Source: Oscillospiraceae bacterium
GTDB lineage: Bacteria; Bacillota; Clostridia; WRCU01
Direction: 5' to 3'
NCBI GenBank assembly: GCA_009783805.1
Contig: WRCU01000022.1
Location: 1-12,117, forward strand
DNA: 12,117 bases
The notes beneath the pieces are model-generated. The model had not been told where the DNA came from. It made no database searches and was given only the letters and a program-made list of their open reading frames with translations. Below are positions 5,877 through 12,117 of the stretch, piece by piece (the stretch's first letter is position 1; each line of letters starts with the position of its first letter). The translations under genes and the position numbers were made by a program.

Positions 5877-8698
5877 AGCGCCCTCCTCAGGTGCTTGCCC
5901 GTATACGATATCTCCCCCGCCTCCGCAAGCTCCTCGGGGGTCCCGCAGAAGACGACCCTACCGCCCATGTCGCCGCCCTCCGGGCCGAGGTCCACCACAT
6001 AATCCGCGGTCTTTATCACGTCCAGGTTATGCTCAATGACCACGACGGTGTTCCCCGAGTCGGTCAGCTTCTGCAGGATGTCGACCAGCTTGTGCACGTC
6101 CGACACGTGGAGGCCGGTGGTGGGCTCGTCGAGGATGTACATGGTCTTCCCGGTCGACCTCCTGCTGAGCTCGGCGGCCAGCTTCACGCGCTGGGCCTCC
6201 CCGCCCGAGAGGGTGGTGGACGACTGGCCCAGCCTCAGGTAGCCGAGACCCACGTCGTACAGGGTGGATATCTTGGTATGGATCCTAGGGATGCTGGAGA
6301 AGAACGCGTAGGCGGACTCGACGGTCATGTCCAGTATCTCGGAAATGTTCTTACCTTTGTACCGCACCTCGAGCGTCTCGCGGTTATACCTTTTTCCGCC
6401 GCAGACCTCGCATGGCACGTAGACGTCGGGCAGGAAGTGCATCTCGATCTTGATGATCCCGTCGCCGTGGCACGCCTCGCAGCGCCCGCCCCTCACGTTG
6501 AAGCTGAACCTGCCCGGCCCGAAGCCGCGCACCTTGGCATCGTTGGTGGAGGCGTAGAGCTGGCGTATGAAGTCGAAGACGCCGGTGTAGGTCAGGGGGT
6601 TGGAACGCGGCGTCCTGCCGATGGGCGACTGGTCTATGTCGATGACCTTGTCCAGGTGCCCCATCCCCTCGATGGAGTCGTGGGAGCCGGCCCTAAGGCG
6701 CGCCCGGTTCAGCTCGGCGGCGAGCTTCTTGTACAGGATCTCGTTGACGAGCGAGCTCTTGCCCGATCCGGAGACGCCCGTCACGCAGGTGAATACGCCC
6801 GTGGGTATCCTGACGTCGATGCCCTTGAGGTTATTTTCGCGGGCGCCGCGTATGAGGATCCAATCCTTGCCCGGCCGCCTCCGGGCCGAGGGGACCTCGA
6901 TGCGCCTCGCGCCGCTGAGGTATAGGCCCGTGAGGGACTCGCCGCAGCCCTTGATGTCGTCTATGCGCCCCTCGGCCACCACGTTGCCGCCGTGCACCCC
7001 GGCGCCCGGCCCTATGTCTATGATGTGGTCGGCCGCGTACATGGTGTCCTCGTCGTGCTCCACGACCAGCAGCGTGTTCCCCAGGTCGCGCAGCCTATGG
7101 AGCGTCCTCAGCAGCCTGCCGTTGTCCCTTTGGTGCAGGCCTATGCTGGGCTCGTCGAGGATGTAGAGCACGCCCATGAGCCCCGACCCTATCTGCGTGG
7201 CGAGCCGTATCCGTTGCGCCTCGCCGCCGGAGAGCGTGCCCGCGGACCGCGAGAGCGTCAGGTAGTCCAGGCCGACGTCGACGAGGAAGCCGAGCCTGGC
7301 CACGATCTCCTTCATTATCTGGTTGGCTATGATGAGGTCCCTGCCGCCCAGCCTGAGCCCGGTGAAGAAGTCGCGGGCCTCGCGTATGGTCATCACGGAG
7401 ACCTCGTGGACGTTGCGCCCGCAGACGGTCACGGCGAGGCTCTCCTTCCTGAGCCGGGAGCCGCCGCAGTCTGGGCACGCCTTGTCGCTCATGAAAGGCT
7501 CGAGCTGCACCTTCCCTATGTCGTCGGCCTGCTTGTACATGCGCTCCACGCGCGCGGCCAGGCCCTCGAACGACCAGTCGTACTCCTTCCGGCCCCCGTA
7601 GGAGTTCACGTAGTCCACCTTGAACGTCTTGCCTTGGGTCCCGTACAGGATCACCTGCATTATGTCGTCGGGCATGTCCTTGATCGGCCTGTTTATGTCG
7701 AAGCCGTACTCCTTGGACAGGGCGGTCAGGATCTGGCTGTACCAATTCCCCTCGTTCTTCTGCAGCTCCGGGCCCAGCAGGTACGCGCCCTCGGCGAGCG
7801 ACTTCTCCCTGTCGAAGAAGATCATCTCCGTGTCCACTTTCAAGAGGACGCCGAGCCCGGAGCACGTCTGGCAGGCCCCGTACGGATTGTTGAAGGAGAA
7901 CATCCTGGGGGCCAGCTCCTCCACGTTGACGCCGCATTCGGGGCATGAGTAGTCCTTGCTGAACATCACGTCGGCCCCGTCCGAAAGCGCGGCTATCGCC
8001 AGGCCGCCGCCCTTGGCGAAGCATACCTCCAGTGACTCGGAGAGCCTCTGACGCATGCCGTCGCCTATGGATACCCTGTCGACGACTATGTCTATGGTAT
8101 GCTTCTTGGTCTTCGTCAACTTGATCTCATCCCCTACCTCGTGGACGGTCCCGTCCACCCGCACGCGGTTGAAGCCGTCTTTCTTTATGTCTTCCAGGAG
8201 CTTGCCGTACTCGCCCTTGCGGCTGCGCACGATGGGGGCGAGCAGCAGCATCCTGGTCCCGGCCTCCATCGCCATCAGCCTGTCCACGACCTGGTCGATC
8301 GTCTGAGCCGATATCTCCCTGCCGCAGACGGGGCAGTGGGGGATGCCTATCCGCGCGTACAGCAGCCTCAGGTAGTCGTGTATCTCGGTGACGGTGCCGA
8401 CTGTCGACCGCGGGTTCTTGCTCGTCGTCCGCTGGTCTATCGATATGGCGGGCGAAAGGCCCTCTATGTAGTCTATGTCGGGCTTGTCCATCTGCCCCAA
8501 GAATTGGCGCGCGTAAGCGGACAGCGACTCGACGTAGCGCCTCTGCCCCTCGGCGTATATGGTGTCGAAGGCCAGCGAGGACTTCCCGGAGCCGCTGGGG
8601 CCCGTGATCACGACGAGCCTGTCCCTGGGGATGCTCACGTCGATGTTCTTTAGGTTGTTCTCCCTTGCGCCCTTGACGAATATCGAGTCGCGTGTCAT
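5864..8698 (-). CDS. uvrA: Excinuclease ABC subunit A
   Basis: DNA damage-recognition ATPase of nucleotide excision repair; it loads UvrB at lesions and is recruited by Mfd at stalled RNA polymerase. Counting from the ATG at 8698 (944 aa, close to the family's 940-950), the first ABC module has Walker [10 protein letters not shown] at 33-41 and signature LSGGEAQR at 489-496 followed by LDEPS. The second has Walker [10 protein letters not shown] at 641-649 and signature LSGGEAQR at 830-837 followed by LDEPTTGL. Zinc ligands include CPECG from C252 and the C-terminal finger C740, C743, C763, C766. Both ATPases look intact. The start [12 protein letters not shown] aligns with the typical UvrA N-terminus; an in-frame ATG at 8716 would add six residues. 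Neither start has a clear Shine-Dalgarno sequence. No uvrB lies beside it, unlike the common uvrB-uvrA operon. Confidence 0.97.
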   Translation of the reverse strand: MTRDSIFVKGARENNLKNIDVSIPRDRLVVITGPSGSGKSSLAFDTIYAEGQRRYVESLSAYARQFLGQMDKPDIDYIEGLSPAISIDQRTTSKNPRSTVGTVTEIHDYLRLLYARIGIPHCPVCGREISAQTIDQVVDRLMAMEAGTRMLLLAPIVRSRKGEYGKLLEDIKKDGFNRVRVDGTVHEVGDEIKLTKTKKHTIDIVVDRVSIGDGMRQRLSESLEVCFAKGGGLAIAALSDGADVMFSKDYSCPECGVNVEELAPRMFSFNNPYGACQTCSGLGVLLKVDTEMIFFDREKSLAEGAYLLGPELQKNEGNWYSQILTALSKEYGFDINRPIKDMPDDIMQVILYGTQGKTFKVDYVNSYGGRKEYDWSFEGLAARVERMYKQADDIGKVQLEPFMSDKACPDCGGSRLRKESLAVTVCGRNVHEVSVMTIREARDFFTGLRLGGRDLIIANQIMKEIVARLGFLVDVGLDYLTLSRSAGTLSGGEAQRIRLATQIGSGLMGVLYILDEPSIGLHQRDNGRLLRTLHRLRDLGNTLLVVEHDEDTMYAADHIIDIGPGAGVHGGNVVAEGRIDDIKGCGESLTGLYLSGARRIEVPSARRRPGKDWILIRGARENNLKGIDVRIPTGVFTCVTGVSGSGKSSLVNEILYKKLAAELNRARLRAGSHDSIEGMGHLDKVIDIDQSPIGRTPRSNPLTYTGVFDFIRQLYASTNDAKVRGFGPGRFSFNVRGGRCEACHGDGIIKIEMHFLPDVYVPCEVCGGKRYNRETLEVRYKGKNISEILDMTVESAYAFFSSIPRIHTKISTLYDVGLGYLRLGQSSTTLSGGEAQRVKLAAELSRRSTGKTMYILDEPTTGLHVSDVHKLVDILQKLTDSGNTVVVIEHNLDVIKTADYVVDLGPEGGDMGGRVVFCGTPEELAEAGEISYTGKHLRRALGLS

Positions 8699-8716
8699 CC
8701 ATGAAGCGCCGGGCAT

Positions 8717-8749
8717 GGCACGCCGGGCCGGACCCCGGTCGCGCGTGCC
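8717..8749 (-). promoter_or_regulatory. GC-rich hairpin in the uvrA 5' leader, next to the start region
   Basis: On the minus strand GGCACGC (8749-8743) pairs perfectly with GCGTGCC (8723-8717). Inside it, CCGG segments add a second stem with a small loop. The hairpin ends directly before the ATG at 8716 and 18 bases before the preferred ATG at 8698. With no visible Shine-Dalgarno sequence, it may influence ribosome access. Confidence 0.45.
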
Positions 8750-8796
8750 GGCATACCCCCTAAGCTTATGGGCCGCATCGCCCGCATGACCAAACC

Positions 8797-8825
8797 ATTA
8801 TAGTTTCGGGCGCCCGCTTTATCAA
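8797..8825 (-). promoter_or_regulatory. Sigma-70/SigA-type promoter of uvrA
   Basis: Read on the minus strand: TTGATA (8825-8820), a 17-base spacer, then a perfect TATAAT (8802-8797). Transcription should start near 8790, giving a leader of about 75-90 bases. The spacer contains the 10-base palindrome CGGGCGCCCG (8807-8816). Confidence 0.75.
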
Positions 8826-8832
8826 GGGAAAA

Positions 8833-8846
8833 AGAACAAAGGTTTG
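8833..8846. promoter_or_regulatory. Candidate LexA (SOS) box upstream of uvrA
   Basis: GAAC-AAAG-GTTT at 8834-8845 differs by one base from GAAC-N4-GTTC, the core of the Gram-positive LexA operator. By eye it agrees with about 11 of 14 positions of the Bacillus consensus CGAACRNRYGTTYC. It ends 7 bases upstream of the uvrA -35 and 22 bases before the folE -35. UvrA is SOS-induced in Bacillus, which supports the placement, but one half-site is imperfect. Confidence 0.35.
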
Positions 8847-8867
8847 CGATTGGGCCGCGGCGCGCTG

Positions 8868-8896
8868 TTGACGCGGGGCCGGCCATGGGATAGGAT
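8868..8896 (+). promoter_or_regulatory. Promoter of the folE-folate operon
   Basis: TTGACG at 8868-8873 (5 of 6), a 17-base spacer, then TAGGAT at 8891-8896 (4 of 6). Predicted start near 8903, a leader of about 47 bases before the folE ATG. It lies back to back with the uvrA promoter; the two -35 boxes are 42 bases apart. Confidence 0.6.
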
Positions 8897-8903
8897 TCGG
8901 ATT

Positions 8904-8927
8904 GCCCGCCTCGCCGGAATGGCGGGC
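8904..8927 (+). promoter_or_regulatory. Hairpin at the 5' end of the folE leader
   Basis: GCCCGCC at 8904-8910 pairs perfectly with GGCGGGC at 8921-8927 around a 10-base loop. It would form the first structured bases of the predicted transcript. The probable ribosome-binding GAAAGGG (8932-8938) follows at once. It does not resemble a tetrahydrofolate riboswitch, which is much longer. Confidence 0.5.
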
Positions 8928-8949
8928 TAGCGAAAGGGCCCATGAGGCT

Positions 8950-9504
8950 ATGGTCGATAAAAAAAGGATAGAGGGCGCGGTCAGGGAGATACTGATCGCC
9001 ATAGGGGAGGACCCGGATAGGGAAGGGCTGGCCGAGACGCCGTGCAGGGTCGCCGACATGTATGGGGAGATCTTGGGTGGGCTGACCTCCGACCCCATGG
9101 ACGACGTGAGGGTCTTTCAGGAGCCGGGCAACGATGGGCTGGTGATCGTGAGGGACATCCCCTTCCAATCCATGTGCGAGCATCATCTGATGCCTTTCTT
9201 CGGGAAGGCCTGCATAGCGTACAAGCCCGGGGGAGGTCGGATCCTGGGGCTGAGCAAGGTGGCGCGCATGATAGACGTCCTGGCCGGCAGGCCGCAGCTG
9301 CAGGAGCGCCTGACGATGCAGCTGGCCGACGCGGTGATGGAGGCGGCGGGCCCGGTGGGCTCGTATGTGCGGCTGGAGGCCGAGCACCTATGCATGACGA
9401 TGAGGGGGGTAAGGAAACCCGGGTCGAGGACGGTCACCACCTGCATGCGCGGCGGCATGGGCGACGCCGACGTCTCGGCCGTCCGAGGGGAGTGGGGGAA
9501 CTGA
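8950..9504 (+). CDS. folE: GTP cyclohydrolase I (type IA)
   Basis: Zinc enzyme converting GTP to 7,8-dihydroneopterin triphosphate, the first step of folate synthesis. The product is 184 aa, typical of the bacterial enzyme. It shows the N-terminal [11 protein letters not shown] motif, then [12 protein letters not shown] with C76, H78 and H79, and [12 protein letters not shown] with C148; the zinc ligands (Cys, His, Cys) and catalytic His are all present, as is the RKPGSRTVT tail motif. The ATG at 8950 gives the family-length protein, with GAAAGGG 11 bases upstream. An in-frame TTG at 8902 lies at the transcription start and is rejected. It is the first gene of the folate cluster, 117 bases before folP. 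Confidence 0.97.
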   Translation: MVDKKRIEGAVREILIAIGEDPDREGLAETPCRVADMYGEILGGLTSDPMDDVRVFQEPGNDGLVIVRDIPFQSMCEHHLMPFFGKACIAYKPGGGRILGLSKVARMIDVLAGRPQLQERLTMQLADAVMEAAGPVGSYVRLEAEHLCMTMRGVRKPGSRTVTTCMRGGMGDADVSAVRGEWGN

Positions 9505-9531
9505 GGCACGGCCCCGCCGACGCCCCGCATG

Positions 9532-9574
9532 GCCCGCCTGGGGCGCGGACGCCTATGGGCGCGCCCAGGCGGGC
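9532..9574 (+). promoter_or_regulatory. Large hairpin with two alternative 5' arms between folE and folP (possible attenuator or terminator)
   Basis: GCCCGCCTGGG (9532-9542) pairs perfectly over 11 bp with CCCAGGCGGGC (9564-9574). The same 3' arm (CCCAGGCG, 9564-9571) can instead pair with CGCCT-AT-GGG (9550-9559) with a two-base bulge and a CGCG loop, so the two folds exclude each other. A moderately T-rich stretch follows (CTCCTTCCCATATTGATTTT, 9577-9596), not a clean T-run. It may reduce or tune read-through from folE into folP. Confidence 0.45.
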
Positions 9575-9621
9575 GCTCCTTCCCATATTGATTTTGATGC
9601 CCTGCGTAAGGATGATCCCAT

Positions 9622-10842
9622 TTGAGTGACGTGAAAGCCGTGTTCCCGCGAAGCCTGGTCGAGGCCGCGGAGCTGGTCCGCATGGTGGGGCCCGACCCCG
9701 AGGCCGTGCCCATGATGGCGCCCAAGGCCGTCCAGGCGTGCCTGTACGTCTCCGGCGCGCCTTGCTATGCAGCCAACATAATCAAGCAGGAGATGCTGGG
9801 CCTGGGCGGCGACGCCGCGGTCCACAGGGGTGCGGTCAACTGCTCCGCCGACAGGTCGGACGTCCTCATAATGGGCAGCCTGAGGCAGGCGCGCAGGCTG
9901 GCCGACAAGCTCGCGCCGCAGGCGGGGTACCTGGGCGGCCTCGCACTAAGGCTGAGGGTCGCCATGGGCGACTCGGGAGGCGGCCATGGCGGCGCGCTCC
10001 GATGCCGGGGCCATTCCTTCGCGATAGGCGCGAGGACGTACGTGATGGGGATATTGAACGTGACCGGCGACTCCTTCTCGGGCGACGGGCTGCTGGCCGG
10101 CTCGCGGTCCCTAGGGGCGGCGGACGGCGGGTTGCCGGAACTGACCAGCAGGGTCGCCGAGAGGATGGTCGCCGATGGGGCGGACATGATAGACGTCGGG
10201 GGCGAGTCCTCGAGGCCCGGCTACGCGCCGGTAGGCGGCGGGGAGGAGCTGGAGAGGGTGGCCGGGGTGATCCGCCGCCTGTCAGGCGAGCTCGGGGTGC
10301 CGATATCGGTAGACACGGCCAAGCCATGCGTGGCTGAGGGATCGCTGAAAGCCGGCGCATCCATGGTGAACTACGTGGGCGGATCAGGGAGCCTGGCCGA
10401 GGTGGCCTGCATGGCCGGCCGCGAAGGCGCGGGGCTCGTGATAATGCAGAGGGAGGCGATCGGGTCGGGGGCCGGCTCCGCCATGGCTCTGGCCACGGCG
10501 CTGGGCGAGGGGGCCAAGGCCGTGATGGGGGCCGGGATGCCGGCCGATGGCATAGTCCTGGACCCGGGCATCGGCTTTGGGAAGACCGACGGGGAGAGCT
10601 TGGGCGCGCTGAGGCGGCTGGGGGAGCTGAAGGCGTTGGGGTTCCCCGTCCTCATCGGCACCTCCAGGAAGTCCTTCATAGGCAACGCGCTGGGACTGCC
10701 GCCGGACGACAGGCTGGAGGGCACGGCGGCCACGGTGGCCTGCGGGGTGGCGTTCGGGGCCGACTTCATTAGGGTGCACGACGTCGCGCCCATGGTCAGG
10801 GTCGCGCGGATGGCCGACGCCTTGGTCAGGGAGGGCGGATAG
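9622..10842 (+). CDS. folP: Dihydropteroate synthase, long form with N-terminal extra domain
   Basis: Condenses hydroxymethyl-dihydropterin diphosphate with p-aminobenzoate to give dihydropteroate. It has 406 aa against about 270-285 for the standard enzyme. Residues 1 to about 132 form an extra domain (MAPKAVQACLYVSG, NIIKQEMLGLGGDAAVHRG, DVLIMGS) of the kind seen in long FolP of some Clostridia and archaea. The TIM-barrel core keeps N146, DVGGESSRPG, SVDT (D231), N250, DPGIGFGK, SRKSFIG (K350), and RVHDV (R384, H386). Departures from the usual pattern are NVTGDSF instead of NVTPDSF (G149), NYV instead of NDV (Y251), and MQ instead of MH (Q276). The TTG start is backed by AAGGA at 9608-9612, 9 bases upstream; no ATG occurs nearby in frame. 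folB-folK follows after 9 bases. Confidence 0.93.
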   Translation: MSDVKAVFPRSLVEAAELVRMVGPDPEAVPMMAPKAVQACLYVSGAPCYAANIIKQEMLGLGGDAAVHRGAVNCSADRSDVLIMGSLRQARRLADKLAPQAGYLGGLALRLRVAMGDSGGGHGGALRCRGHSFAIGARTYVMGILNVTGDSFSGDGLLAGSRSLGAADGGLPELTSRVAERMVADGADMIDVGGESSRPGYAPVGGGEELERVAGVIRRLSGELGVPISVDTAKPCVAEGSLKAGASMVNYVGGSGSLAEVACMAGREGAGLVIMQREAIGSGAGSAMALATALGEGAKAVMGAGMPADGIVLDPGIGFGKTDGESLGALRRLGELKALGFPVLIGTSRKSFIGNALGLPPDDRLEGTAATVACGVAFGADFIRVHDVAPMVRVARMADALVREGG

Positions 10843-10851
10843 GCGGAGCGT

Positions 10852-11715
10852 ATGGATAAGGTGGCCGTAAGGGGGATAAAGGTGATGGGCAGGCACGGCG
10901 TCTCCGCCATGGAGAGGGAGGCGCCGCAGCCGTTCACGGTCGACGTGGAGGCGGATGCCGACTTGGCTGAGGCATGCGTCGGCGACTCGCTGGATAGTAC
11001 CGTCGACTACTCCCGCGTCTGCGGCGCCGTGCGCAGGGTCGTGTGCGGCGAAAGCCACGCGCTGGTCGAGAGGCTGGCGCTGAGGATCATGCAGGAAACC
11101 TTTTTGGGCGACGCTAGGATAGCCGGATTGAAGGTCTCCGTCTACAAGGACGGCGCCGACGTCGGCGTCGCGCATGGGGGGGCCGGGGTCATCCTGTCGC
11201 GTGTCCGCCGCGAGGTGCTGGAGACGGCCGTCCTGGCTTTGGGATCCAACCTCGGGGACAGGGTCGTCCGTATCAGGGAGGCGGCCTCGCTCTTGGGCGG
11301 GGTGCCCGGTATAAGGGTCGCCTCGGTTTCCGGGATCTACGAAACCGAGCCGGTCGGGAGGGCCGACCAAGGGCCCTTCATGAACGGGGCCGTGACCGTG
11401 GAGACCTACCTGGACCCTCACGCGCTGCTTTCGGCCGCGAAGGGCATCGAACGCTCGATGGGCAGGGTCGACACGGGCGTATGGGGGCCGAGGCCGATCG
11501 ACGTCGACATAATAGCGTACGGCCGCTTGCGGATGGAGGCGGACGGGCTGCGGCTGCCCCACAGAGAATACGGACGGAGGGCGTTCGTGCTCATGCCGAT
11601 CGCAGACATGCCCGAGGCCATGGCCGTCTTGGGCCTGGATAGGGGGACGGTCATCGCAATGGCTGAGGCGGCCCCTGACTACGGCGGCCTGAGGCGCACG
11701 GGAATGGCCATATGA
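10852..11715 (+). CDS. folBK: Bifunctional dihydroneopterin aldolase / HPPK (FolB-FolK fusion)
   Basis: Two successive folate steps in one 287-aa chain. Residues 1 to about 118 are FolB: RHGVSAMEREAPQPF with likely catalytic E21, DSTVDYSRV (Y53), SHALVERLA (E73), and K99 in VSVYKDGAD. After the Lys the usual proline-rich (KPxAP) segment is absent. Residues from about 125 are FolK (HPPK), which transfers diphosphate from ATP to hydroxymethyl-dihydropterin: LALGSNLGDR, YETEPVG with DQGPFMN, WGPRPIDVDI with the metal-binding pair D217 and D219, and LPHREYGRRAFVL. The fusion is common in Bacillota and Actinomycetota. The ATG has GGAG 3 bases upstream and lies 9 bases after the folP stop; the stop overlaps the next start (ATGA), indicating translational coupling. 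folB and folK are the symbols of the separate genes. Confidence 0.95.
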   Translation: MDKVAVRGIKVMGRHGVSAMEREAPQPFTVDVEADADLAEACVGDSLDSTVDYSRVCGAVRRVVCGESHALVERLALRIMQETFLGDARIAGLKVSVYKDGADVGVAHGGAGVILSRVRREVLETAVLALGSNLGDRVVRIREAASLLGGVPGIRVASVSGIYETEPVGRADQGPFMNGAVTVETYLDPHALLSAAKGIERSMGRVDTGVWGPRPIDVDIIAYGRLRMEADGLRLPHREYGRRAFVLMPIADMPEAMAVLGLDRGTVIAMAEAAPDYGGLRRTGMAI

Positions 11716-12117
11716 CGGTACGGGCCGGGGCGCGGCCGGGGCGGGCCGAAGCGGGCGACGCGGGCTTGGCCGCGGCCGAAGGGAAGGGCTTCGCCGTCGC
11801 GTGCGACGCGGCCAGGATAAAAGGCTACCTGGATGGCATGGGAGTCGGATTCGTGAGGGAGGTGCTGACCCTCGGCGAGGTCGACTCCACCAACTCGTAC
11901 TTGAAAAGGTTGGCGGAGGGCGGGGGCGCAGCGGGCGCGCTGCTCGTCGCGGGGTCGCAGACCGCCGGTCGGGGGAGGCTAGGCAGGGGCTGGGTCTCTA
12001 AGGCTTCCAAGGGTATATACATGTCCATGTCGCTGGCGGCGGACGGCCCGCCCGAATGCCTGCGGCTGGCCGGAATGGCGGCCGCGGTGGCCGTGGGGGC
12101 GGTCCTTTGCGAGGTGA
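11712..12117 (+). CDS. birA: Biotin-[acetyl-CoA-carboxylase] ligase, 5' part (cut by window end)
   Basis: Activates biotin with ATP and attaches it to the lysine of biotin carboxyl carrier proteins. The reading frame is open to the window edge (135 codons seen). It shows LGEVDSTNSYLKRLA, QTAGRGRLGRGW (the biotinyl-AMP-binding loop GRGRLG at 86-91) and KGIYMSMSL, the core biotin protein ligase motifs in order. Only about 50 residues precede the STN motif. The first 25 or so are Gly/Ala/Arg-rich low complexity, so there is no room for the DNA-binding winged helix of Escherichia coli BirA; this is probably a non-repressor ligase. The ATG overlaps the folB-folK TGA as ATGA. An in-frame TTG at 11766 is an alternative start. 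The 3' half and its length are not visible. Confidence 0.92.
   Translation, partial: MTVRAGARPGRAEAGDAGLAAAEGKGFAVACDAARIKGYLDGMGVGFVREVLTLGEVDSTNSYLKRLAEGGGAAGALLVAGSQTAGRGRLGRGWVSKASKGIYMSMSLAADGPPECLRLAGMAAAVAVGAVLCEV

Noticed and set aside
5891..6925. 344-codon plus-strand open frame opposite uvrA (also 6992-7948 and 8099-8653)
   Set aside because: Lies wholly antisense to conserved uvrA; composition (His, Val, Leu, Pro-rich) is that of a mirror frame with no domain or ribosome-binding signal.
8902..8904. TTG as the folE start, giving a 200-aa protein
   Set aside because: It lies at the predicted transcription start and within the leader hairpin, has no ribosome-binding site, and makes the enzyme longer than usual.
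8897..8949. Tetrahydrofolate riboswitch before folE
   Set aside because: The predicted leader is under 50 bases and holds only a simple stem; the known riboswitch needs a longer multi-helix fold.
9588..9616. Promoter for folP (TTGATT at 9588-9593 with GATGAT at 9611-9616)
   Set aside because: The -10 is poor and would overlap the ribosome-binding site; read-through from folE is simpler.
10384..11562. 392-codon minus-strand open frame across folP and folB-folK
   Set aside because: Spans two well-supported genes on the other strand; shadow frame.
1..12117. Mobile element, CRISPR array, defence or phage genes
   Set aside because: No transposase, integrase, terminal repeat pair, regularly spaced repeat array or phage-like gene is visible; all genes are core housekeeping with uniform codon use.

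Overview
This window is a high-GC (roughly two-thirds G+C by eye) bacterial chromosome segment made almost entirely of core housekeeping genes. Gene order (pth, mfd, a lipoprotein parvulin, uvrA; then folE, folP, a folB-folK fusion, birA), the PrsA-like lipoprotein with a Gram-positive type signal, and the long form of FolP point to a member of the Bacillota, most likely a high-GC anaerobic Clostridia lineage. This is inferred from protein character and gene order, not from a database match. Codon use is odd for such GC: AGG is the main Arg codon and ATA is a common Ile codon.

Layout. Positions 1-82 hold no gene I can name. pth (83-871, +) encodes peptidyl-tRNA hydrolase with unusual Gly/Arg-rich tails at both ends. 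mfd (918-4535, +) encodes the transcription-repair coupling factor and has its own near-consensus promoter placed so that the transcript should begin at or next to its AUG. A 206-base gap with two strong hairpins, an inverted repeat and a promoter leads to a secreted parvulin-type foldase lipoprotein (4742-5782, +). It converges on uvrA (5864-8698, -) across a short spacer made of four degenerate 17-bp tandem repeats.

uvrA and the folate operon are divergently transcribed from a 251-base control region. This holds two back-to-back promoters (each with a 17-bp spacer), an SOS-box-like site beside the uvrA promoter, and a hairpin in each 5' leader. The folate genes follow: folE (8950-9504), folP (9622-10842), folB-folK (10852-11715) and the 5' part of birA (11712 to the window end). 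folP to birA are tightly packed (9-base gap, then a 4-base overlap), while folE and folP are separated by a large GC hairpin with two competing 5' arms.

Functionally, Mfd and UvrA are direct partners in transcription-coupled nucleotide excision repair. FolE, FolB, FolK and FolP supply most of the route from GTP to dihydropteroate. Pth recycles peptidyl-tRNA, the parvulin folds exported proteins, and BirA attaches biotin to carboxylases. I see no mobile element, tRNA, rRNA, CRISPR array or defence system. The points that deserve a second look are regulatory and architectural: the leaderless mfd, the leader hairpins, the possible folE/folP attenuator, the convergent-gene repeats, the Pth tails, and active-site loop changes in FolP and FolB.
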